DNA of 5,840 nt from NCBI GenBank assembly GCA_005885325.1, contig VAYX01000150.1, positions 1 through 5,840 of the forward strand, written 5' to 3'. This document shows, one piece after another, positions 1 to 5,309 of this stretch. Source of the stretch: Actinomycetota bacterium. Lineage in GTDB: Bacteria > Actinomycetota > UBA4738 > HRBIN12. The number at the start of each line of letters is the position of its first letter. Position 1 is the stretch's first letter. A model generated the notes under the pieces. The model saw only the letters and a program-made list of their open reading frames with translations. It had not been told where the DNA came from and did no database searches. The translations under genes and the position numbers were made by a program.

Positions 1-1
1 A

Positions 2-1843
2 ATCATCGCAATCGTCCTCCTCGTCATGGCAGGGGCCGAGGCGATGAGGAGCAGCCCGCAGCAGAGCGCCGTGGGGGCGACCGGCGCGACGGGCGCGACG
101 GGGCCCGCCGGCGTTTCCGGCGCCACCGGCGCTTCAGGTGTTCAGGGCCCGGCGGGTGTCGGTTCCGTGGGCCCGGCCGGTCCTGCCGGTCAGCCCGGAC
201 CGGCCGGAACGACCGGTCCCAAGGGCGACAGGGGTGTGGCCGGCGCGACGGGCTCTTCCGGAGCCAACGGCGCGACAGGCGGGACGGGCGCGGCTGGGGC
301 GACGGGTGCCGCGGGCGCGAGCGGTGCTACCGGCGCTTCGGGCGCTTCGGGTTCCTCCGGAGCCACCGGGGCGAACGGTCCAACCGGGGCTAACGGCGCG
401 ACTGGATCCAGCGGCGCCAACGGCGCGACTGGATCCACCGGTGCCACCGGAGCTGCCGGGTCCGATGGCGCCACCGGCGCTGCTGGAGCCGACGGTGCCA
501 CCGGGGCGACCGGCGCTGCAGGTACAGACGGTGTGGATGGAGCAACAGGCGCGACCGGTCCGGTGGGTCCCGCCGGCCCGGCCGGCGCCAACGGCGCGAC
601 CGGCGCAACCGGCGCAACTGGAGCAGCCGGATCGGTCGGCGCGACGGGTGCAACTGGAGCCGCCGGATCGGACGGGGCGACCGGTGCAACGGGGCCGGTT
701 GGCGCGGACGGGGCGACCGGCCCGATGGGTCCCGCTGGTCCCACCGGAGCGACGGGTGCAACCGGGGCCACAGGCTCGAACGGCTCGGATGGTGCGACCG
801 GAGCTACGGGCGCCACCGGAGCTGCCGGGTCCGATGGCGCCACCGGCGCAACGGGTGCCGACGGCGCCACGGGCTCGAACGGCTCGGATGGTGCGACCGG
901 CGCAACGGGTGCGGACGGCGCTACGGGCTCGAACGGCTCGGATGGCGCGACCGGCGCAACTGGTGCCGACGGCGCTACTGGCGCGACGGGTATTGATGGT
1001 GCGACCGGTGCAACGGGGCCGGTTGGCGCGGACGGCGCGACCGGTCCCGCTGGCCCGATGGGTCCCGCTGGTCCTACTGGAGCGACGGGTGCAACCGGGG
1101 CTACCGGCTCAAAGGGGTTGGATGGTGCCACCGGAGCGACTGGCGCCACTGGCTCGAACGGCTCGAACGGCTCCGCCGGCGCGACGGGCGCGACAGGTGC
1201 CACAGGTGCGGTCGGTGCGCTCGGTGCCACTGGGGTGGCGGGCGCAACCGGTCCACTCGGACCAACCGGCCCAGCCGGTCCAATCGGAGCGACAGGAGCG
1301 ACAGGCGCCGCTGGTGCGAACGGGTCCAACGGCTCCAACGGCGCGACCGGCGCCACCGGTTCTGCCGGGGCTGCCGGCACCACTGGTGCGACGGGTTCTA
1401 CCGGTGCTGCCGGGGCGACAGGTTCAACAGGCGCGGCTGGCGCCGCCGGTGCCACTGGCGCTGCCGGTGCCACTGGCGCCGCGGGTGCCACCGGACCGGT
1501 GGGTGCGACGGGTGCAGCCGGCCCAACAGGCCCCGCGGGTCCGACCGGGGCGACCGGCGCGACCGGCGCAACGGGCGCGACAGGCCTCACTGGGTACCAG
1601 CGGGTTACGGGAACTGCAACGGCGAGTGACGGAACGAGTCCGAAGACGGCTACCGCCACCTGCCCCGCCGGGAAGAAGGCGCTGGGCGGCGGGGGAGCCT
1701 CCACGAACAGCGGATCCGGCACGATCTCGATGACAGGGACGTACGCCTCCGCCGACGACACGTGGACGGTCACCGCGGAACGACAGAGCGGAAGCGGCAA
1801 CTGGTCGCTCCAGGCTTACGTCGTGTGCGCGACCGTTGGCTGA
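2..1843 (+). CDS. Collagen-like (Gly-X-Y) repeat surface protein, 5' end outside the window
   Basis: This is a secreted or membrane-anchored collagen-like protein, probably forming a trimeric fibre outside the cell. The first in-frame ATG (26) gives 605 residues, but the frame is open to the window edge. Codons 2-25 read IIAIVLLV, continuing into MAGAEA, so that ATG sits inside a hydrophobic signal or anchor segment and the real start is upstream. AGA and AEA are possible signal-peptidase sites. Counting from the ATG at 26, residues 17-522 are 168 Gly-X-Y triplets, about 69 of them Gly-Ala-Thr, with one two-residue slip at 44-45. GPKGDR at 64-69 is a Lys-Gly-Asp arrangement known to stabilise collagen helices. 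Acidic residues far outnumber basic ones in the repeats. Residues 523-605 form a non-collagen C-terminal domain with TCPAGKKALGGG and a final YVVC; Cys546 and Cys601 could form a disulfide. Such domains close many actinobacterial collagen-like proteins and may register the trimer (inference). No LPXTG motif is present. The long frames on the other strand and in frame 3 are shadows of the repeat. Confidence 0.9.
   Translation: MIAIVLLVMAGAEAMRSSPQQSAVGATGATGATGPAGVSGATGASGVQGPAGVGSVGPAGPAGQPGPAGTTGPKGDRGVAGATGSSGANGATGGTGAAGATGAAGASGATGASGASGSSGATGANGPTGANGATGSSGANGATGSTGATGAAGSDGATGAAGADGATGATGAAGTDGVDGATGATGPVGPAGPAGANGATGATGATGAAGSVGATGATGAAGSDGATGATGPVGADGATGPMGPAGPTGATGATGATGSNGSDGATGATGATGAAGSDGATGATGADGATGSNGSDGATGATGADGATGSNGSDGATGATGADGATGATGIDGATGATGPVGADGATGPAGPMGPAGPTGATGATGATGSKGLDGATGATGATGSNGSNGSAGATGATGATGAVGALGATGVAGATGPLGPTGPAGPIGATGATGAAGANGSNGSNGATGATGSAGAAGTTGATGSTGAAGATGSTGAAGAAGATGAAGATGAAGATGPVGATGAAGPTGPAGPTGATGATGATGATGLTGYQRVTGTATASDGTSPKTATATCPAGKKALGGGGASTNSGSGTISMTGTYASADDTWTVTAERQSGSGNWSLQAYVVCATVG
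674..1150 (+). repeat. Segmental duplication inside the collagen array (674-817 and 998-1150)
   Basis: The segment 674-817 (16 triplets, from GATGATGPVGAD to GATGATGAT) recurs at 998-1150. Compared by eye, the copies differ at 14 of 144 aligned bases plus one 9-base insertion (an extra Gly-Pro-Ala) in the second copy. Twelve of the 14 differences are silent; the other two change Asn to Lys and Ser to Leu. The identity is much higher than between arbitrary parts of the array, so this is a fairly recent copy by slippage or unequal recombination. Confidence 0.8.
872..979 (+). repeat. Two tandem 54-base units (GSN GSD GAT GAT GAD GAT)
   Basis: Units 872-925 and 926-979 each encode the same six triplets and differ only at a few third positions. 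A related, incomplete unit starts at 773 (GSN GSD GAT GAT). The tandem lies between the two copies of the larger duplication and is a likely spot for length variation between strains. Confidence 0.8.
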
Positions 1844-2009
1844 GGCTTCCCAGCTCAACCTGTAACCAAGCGGCTGATCGAGGTGGGGCGAACGAATACC
1901 TCACAGACCCCTTGGATCGTCCGGCCGTTGGTCCTAGGAAGGTCCACTGGGGAAAGGCCCCGGGCGGCCGAGAGGCTGGAAGGGCCATTCTGCCGATACC
2001 CATGACGAT
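1844..2009. other. Intergenic gap between the two surface-protein genes
   Basis: These 166 bases hold no gene and no clear promoter or intrinsic terminator. A hairpin can form at 1947-1963 (CTGGGG with CCCCGG around a five-base loop), but no T tract follows it. CGGCCG occurs at 1922-1927 and again at 1965-1970 and could enclose that hairpin. The nearest thing to a promoter is TTGGAT at 1912 with TAGGAA 17 bases later, which lacks the final T of an actinobacterial -10. The second gene could therefore be co-transcribed with the first. Confidence 0.5.
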
Positions 2010-5000
2010 ATGGGGCCACCTGCGGATAGCCCGAGGAGGCGCCGGACCCGGTTCGTGGGTCGGGCGCTGTTCTCCCTTTTCCTGTCTCAGGTCGGCCTGC
2101 TCCTGATCTCCGGCCCCGCGGCCGCCCAGGTGACCAAGGTCGACACACAGGTGGCTCTGGTCTCCACGGTCAACCCCTCGCTGTTCGGACAGAGCGTGAT
2201 GTTCATCGCGACCGCCGTCCCCGCCGACCCACTGGCAGACACACCGACCGGGACCTTCCAGTTCACCGTCGACGGCGCGAACCTCGGGGACCTGATCGTC
2301 CTGAACGGCGGCCAGGCGGCGGTCTCCACGCTCTCGCTGTCGGTCGGCACTCATTCCGTGGCGGCCGTGTACTCGGGTGATGCCGCATTCAACGGGAGCA
2401 ACGGCTCCCTGCCCGGGGGACAGACCGTCACCAAGGCCAACTCCAGGGTCCTGCTCTCGACGTCCGCCAACCCATCCGTGTTTGGCCAGCAGGTCACGTT
2501 CACGGCGGTGATCCGCCCCATCGTGCCCGGGTCAGGAAGTCCGCAGGGTGGCACAGTGCAGTTCCGGGTCGACGGCGCCGACCTCGGCCCGCCGGTCGCG
2601 GTCTCCGGCGGGCAGGCCACGAAGTGGACCACGACCCTTGCCGTCGGATCGCACACGGTATCGGCCGTCTTCTCCGGCGATGCCAGCTTCAACGGGAGTA
2701 CCGGCACCATGGCCTCGGCCCAGGTGGTGAACAAGGCGGGAACCAGCACCTCCGTCACGTCCTCGGTCAACCCTTCTGTGTTCGGCCAGTCGGTGACGTT
2801 CACCGCGACGGTGGGAGCGACGGCTCCCGGCTCCGGGACTCCGAGTGGATCCGTGCAGTTCAACGTCGACGGGTCGACCCTCGGTGGCCCGCTCGTCCTG
2901 TCGGCCGGCACCGCCTCCATCTCCACGAGCGCCCTGGCCGTGGGGACCCATGCGGTGACGGTTTCCTACGGCGGCGACACGAGCTTCAATGGGAGCACCG
3001 GCGCAGTGGCCGGCGGCCAGACCGTGAACAAGGCGGACAGCATCACCGCCCTGACGTCCTCCGATGACCCGTCCAAGCGCAAACAATCGGTCACATTCAC
3101 TGCGATCGTGAACCCCAACCCTCCGGGATCGGGGTCGCCGACCGGCACGGTGGCCTTCACCATCGACGGGGGCAGTCCTGTGACCGTCGCGCTGGACAAC
3201 CGGCAGGCCAGCCTGTCCACGGCCGCGCTCTCAGCAGGCGACCACACGATCATGGCCGTGTACTCCGGGGATGCCGGCTTCAACACCAGCTCCAATACCT
3301 TCACGCAGACGGTTCACAGGCTCGACACCACCACCTCGCTGACCTCGTCGGTCGATCCCTCCCGGCCGCATCAGAACGTCGTCTTCACGGCCATCGTCTC
3401 GGCGGTCGACCCACAAGCGGGGACGCCGGGGGGAAGTGTCCAATTCCTGATCGATGGTGTGGACATCGGATCCTCCGCTCTCTCCGGCGGGCAGGCCACG
3501 CTCTCCACCACCGACCCGTCCGTCGGGCAACACACGGTGACGGCCGCGTACCAGGGCGACGACACGTTCAAGGGCAGCGGCGACGCCCTGGTCCAGACGG
3601 TGCAAACGGTCGGTACAACCACCGGGGTGGCGTCGTCCACGAACCCGTCCGCTTTCCACCAGCAGGTCACCTTCACCGCGACCGTGACGGCCGATGACCC
3701 AGACGTCGGCACGCCCGAGGGCATGGTCCAGTTCACGATCGACGGCGTCGACCAGGGCTCCTCGACCCTGTCCGGTGGCCGGGCCACGCTGTCCGTCGCC
3801 AGCCTCTCCGTCGGGGACCACACGGTGAGGGCCGAGTACCTGGGTGACGACACGTTCGCCGGGAGCGCCGACACCCTCACCCAATCGGTGATCTCGGCCG
3901 AGACGTCCACCCGGCTGACCTCGAACCCCAACCCATCGGCCTTCGGACAGGTTGTGACCTTCACCGCCACGGTCGACGCGATGAGCCAGTCTGCTGGGGA
4001 TCCGGGCGGCAAGGTGCGCTTCGAGATCGACGGCCAGGATCAAGGCGTGCAGGCCCTGTCGGGCGGGCAGGCCACGCTGTCCGTCGCCGACCTGGCGGTG
4101 GGTGACCATTCAGTGGACGCTACGTACCTGGGCGACGACACGTTCAACCCGAGCCACGACGCCATATCGCAGACGGTGACCAGGGCCGGCACGGCCACCA
4201 CCCTCACCTCGAGCAGCCGGCCCTCCGTCTTCGGTCAGAGCGTGACGTTCACGGCGACCGTGGACGTGGTGGCGCCCGGTGACGGCGTGCCGAACGGCAC
4301 CGTCGCGTTCCAGATCGATGGGGCGGATGCCGGGACCGCGCATCTCAGCGGAGGGCAGGCCACGATGTTGGTGTCGGACCTTTCGGTCGGAACGCACGAT
4401 GTGCGGGCCGTCTACGCAGCCACCGGCGACTTCGGCGGAAGCGCCGACTCCCTTGCCCAGTCCGTGAACAGGGCGGACACCAGCACGCAGGTCGTCTCAT
4501 CCGCCAACCCCTCGGTGGTCGGCTCCTCGGTCAGCTTCACCGCCCACGTCACGGCGAGGGCTCCGGGCGCGGGCACCCCCACCGGAACCGTCCAGTTCCA
4601 GATGGACGGGGCCGATCTCGGTCCGACGGTCGCCCTGAGCGGCGGCTCCGCCGGCTTCACCACCTCGGGCCTTCCGGCGGGGACGCACACGATCGGCGCG
4701 ATCTATGCCGGCAGCGGGAACTTCGCCGGCAGCTCCGACTCGCTCAGCCAGTCGATCCGGTACGCGTCAGGGGACTGCCAGGGCACGCCGGGTCGCCAGA
4801 TCATGCCCCCGATCAACGCCGGAGACCCGGTCAGCGATGTGAACGCCGGCAGCACGGTCCCGGCCAAGTTCCGCGTGTGCGACGCGAACGGCGACATGGT
4901 CGGGACGTTGGGCCTCGTCAAGAGCTTCGAGCTGGTCAAGCGGGTCAGCGACGGGGGTGGCGAGGAGGTCCTTCACCAGGCCTGGACCGACGGCGAGTTC

Positions 5001-5165
5001 AAGTACAGCAACCACGCCTGGAAGCTGAACCTCGAGACGAAGAGCCTCGACGCCGGGTACACGTACTTCTGGTCCGTGCACCTCGACGACGGGACCAGCA
5101 TCGACTTCCGCTTCCACCTCAAGGGCGGATCCTCCACCAGCCCGGGGACGACCAAGAAGCATTAG
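2010..5165 (+). CDS. Secreted protein with nine bacterial Ig-like repeats and a C-terminal PxKF-type domain
   Basis: A 1051-residue exported protein, probably an extracellular stalk, adhesin or matrix component; its ligand is unknown. Residues 1-39 look like a signal peptide: an Arg-rich stretch (PRRRRTR at 8-14), a hydrophobic core about 19-34, and AAA before Gln40 as cleavage site. Nine tandem Ig-like domains of the Big_3-type family follow, at about 44-143, 144-243, 244-342, 343-438, 439-534, 535-630, 631-726, 727-822 and 823-919. Each repeats the pattern NPSxFGQxVTFTA, GTPxGxVQFxIDG, LSGGQATLS, VGxHxVxAxYxGDxxF. Residues 920-1040 match the PxKF-type C-terminal domain of actinobacterial Ig-repeat proteins (NAGSTVPAKFRVCDANG at 945-961, then LDAGYTYFWSVHLDDG at 1013-1028). 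Cys923 and Cys957 may pair. There is no LPXTG motif and no C-terminal membrane helix, so attachment would be non-covalent or the protein is released. The ATG at 2010 has no clear ribosome binding site; GTG at 2055 is a weaker alternative that loses most arginines. Domain calls are from motif recognition, not a search. Confidence 0.92.
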   Translation: MGPPADSPRRRRTRFVGRALFSLFLSQVGLLLISGPAAAQVTKVDTQVALVSTVNPSLFGQSVMFIATAVPADPLADTPTGTFQFTVDGANLGDLIVLNGGQAAVSTLSLSVGTHSVAAVYSGDAAFNGSNGSLPGGQTVTKANSRVLLSTSANPSVFGQQVTFTAVIRPIVPGSGSPQGGTVQFRVDGADLGPPVAVSGGQATKWTTTLAVGSHTVSAVFSGDASFNGSTGTMASAQVVNKAGTSTSVTSSVNPSVFGQSVTFTATVGATAPGSGTPSGSVQFNVDGSTLGGPLVLSAGTASISTSALAVGTHAVTVSYGGDTSFNGSTGAVAGGQTVNKADSITALTSSDDPSKRKQSVTFTAIVNPNPPGSGSPTGTVAFTIDGGSPVTVALDNRQASLSTAALSAGDHTIMAVYSGDAGFNTSSNTFTQTVHRLDTTTSLTSSVDPSRPHQNVVFTAIVSAVDPQAGTPGGSVQFLIDGVDIGSSALSGGQATLSTTDPSVGQHTVTAAYQGDDTFKGSGDALVQTVQTVGTTTGVASSTNPSAFHQQVTFTATVTADDPDVGTPEGMVQFTIDGVDQGSSTLSGGRATLSVASLSVGDHTVRAEYLGDDTFAGSADTLTQSVISAETSTRLTSNPNPSAFGQVVTFTATVDAMSQSAGDPGGKVRFEIDGQDQGVQALSGGQATLSVADLAVGDHSVDATYLGDDTFNPSHDAISQTVTRAGTATTLTSSSRPSVFGQSVTFTATVDVVAPGDGVPNGTVAFQIDGADAGTAHLSGGQATMLVSDLSVGTHDVRAVYAATGDFGGSADSLAQSVNRADTSTQVVSSANPSVVGSSVSFTAHVTARAPGAGTPTGTVQFQMDGADLGPTVALSGGSAGFTTSGLPAGTHTIGAIYAGSGNFAGSSDSLSQSIRYASGDCQGTPGRQIMPPINAGDPVSDVNAGSTVPAKFRVCDANGDMVGTLGLVKSFELVKRVSDGGGEEVLHQAWTDGEFKYSNHAWKLNLETKSLDAGYTYFWSVHLDDGTSIDFRFHLKGGSSTSPGTTKKH
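2139..4766 (+). repeat. Nine tandem Ig-like domain repeats
   Basis: Domain boundaries in bases are about 2139-2438, 2439-2738, 2739-3035, 3036-3323, 3324-3611, 3612-3899, 3900-4187, 4188-4475 and 4476-4766. Domains 1-3 are 99-100 residues, with a longer loop before LSGG (LGxPxxLS type). Domains 4-8 are each exactly 96 residues, and domain 9 is 97. FGQ is replaced in domain 4 (KRKQ), 5 (RPHQ), 6 (FHQ) and 9 (VGS). YxGDxxF becomes YAATGDF in domain 8 and YAGSGNF in domain 9. The copies are clearly homologous but diverged, so they are not a recent DNA expansion. Confidence 0.9.
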
Positions 5166-5169
5166 CGCC

Positions 5170-5178
5170 TGGTAGCCT
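5170..5178 (+). promoter_or_regulatory. Possible extended -10 promoter for the L10 leader
   Basis: TGGTAGCCT fits TGN followed by TANNNT, the extended -10 form used when the -35 box is poor. No TTGACA-like box is seen about 17 bases upstream, in the last codons of the preceding gene. Transcription would begin near 5184-5187, at the edge of the L10 leader fold, which is where a leader promoter is expected. Confidence 0.45.
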
Positions 5179-5181
5179 GAA

Positions 5182-5245
5182 GGCGCCGCAGACCGCAGGG
5201 GCGCCGCATGATCCGGCCACGCCGGTACCTGCCGAGGTGATGAGG
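5182..5245 (+). promoter_or_regulatory. Ribosomal protein L10 leader (autoregulatory RNA)
   Basis: This RNA element lies upstream of rplJ and has the hallmarks of the L10 leader family: AGACCGCAGG on the 5' side and CCTGCCGAGGTGATGAGG on the 3' side. GCAGG 5195-5199 pairs with CCTGC 5228-5232, and ACC 5192-5194 pairs with GGT 5236-5238, separated by a CGA bulge. The GA-rich GGTGATGA segment resembles the kink-turn that L10 binds. Inside, CCGGC 5213-5217 and GCCGG 5221-5225 can form a small hairpin, or GGCG 5200-5203 can pair with CGCC 5220-5223. In characterised bacteria the L10-L7/L12 complex binds this element and represses the operon. Its position and the terminator just downstream fit that role here. 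Confidence 0.85.
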
Positions 5246-5263
5246 TGAGCGCCGTTCGACGTG

Positions 5264-5291
5264 CGCCTCCGCGCGCTGCGGAGGCGTTTTT
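5264..5291 (+). terminator. Intrinsic terminator, probable attenuator of rplJ
   Basis: CGCCTCCGC 5264-5272 and GCGGAGGCG 5278-5286 form a perfect nine-base-pair stem around the loop GCGCT, followed at once by TTTTT 5287-5291. It sits between the L10 leader and the rplJ start codon, so it probably acts as a conditional terminator for the ribosomal operon. It would also end transcripts that run in from the Ig-repeat gene, which has no other terminator of its own. Confidence 0.9.
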
Positions 5292-5299
5292 CGTTGTCT

Positions 5300-5304
5300 G
5301 GAGG
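5300..5304 (+). promoter_or_regulatory. Ribosome binding site of rplJ
   Basis: GGAGG lies five bases before the ATG at 5310 and fixes that start. The site continues as GGAGGCGC (5300-5307), which repeats the 3' arm of the terminator and is complementary to GCGCCTCC at 5263-5270. Confidence 0.85.
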
Positions 5305-5309
5305 CGCGG

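Larger units (their letters stand above)
74..1591 (+). repeat. Collagen triplet repeat array, 168 Gly-X-Y units
   Basis: Every third codon is glycine from 74 to 1591 except for one slip at 155-160, where a two-residue Gly-Val unit replaces a triplet. Gly-Ala-Thr is the commonest unit. Gly-Pro-X units cluster near the start, at about 557-583, 698-745 and 1016-1075, and at 1253-1282 and 1493-1549. The middle part carries the Asp-rich units GSD, GAD, GTD, GVD and GID. Synonymous codons vary freely among units, so most of the array is not newly copied, apart from the local duplications listed separately. Confidence 0.95.

Noticed and set aside
138..1733. Long forward frame in another phase (531 residues, Arg/Pro-rich)
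   Set aside because: A shadow of the same triplet array; its composition is simply the frame-shifted repeat, and its end falls inside the collagen gene.
190..1800. Long reverse-strand frame (536 residues) rich in Pro-Val-Ala-Pro
   Set aside because: It is the mirror of the Gly-Ala-Thr triplet repeat: GC-rich triplets without stops on either strand. It has no ribosome binding site and no non-repeat domain of its own.
1912..1940. TTGGAT-17-TAGGAA as a promoter for the Ig-repeat gene
   Set aside because: The -10 has only three consensus matches and lacks the final T; in DNA this GC-rich such a match is weak evidence.
1947..1963. Hairpin CTGGGG/CCCCGG as a terminator after the collagen-like gene
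   Set aside because: It is followed by GCGGCCG rather than a T tract, lies about 100 bases past the stop codon, and the stem is short.
3231..4109. Reverse-strand frame of 292 residues under the Ig-repeat gene
   Set aside because: It overlaps an obvious protein with nine conserved domains, shows only Arg/Gly/Val-rich shadow composition, and follows the repeat period of the + strand gene.
74..4766. CRISPR-like or mobile-element repeats
   Set aside because: All repeats are in-frame protein repeats (Gly-X-Y triplets or Ig domains); there are no regular spacers, no inverted terminal repeats and no transposase or integrase.
5208..5240. Ten-codon frame MIRPRRYLPR inside the L10 leader, with AGGGG six bases before its ATG
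   Set aside because: It lies wholly within bases needed for the L10-binding fold, which explains the sequence better; there is no regulatory amino-acid run typical of a leader peptide beyond a few arginines.
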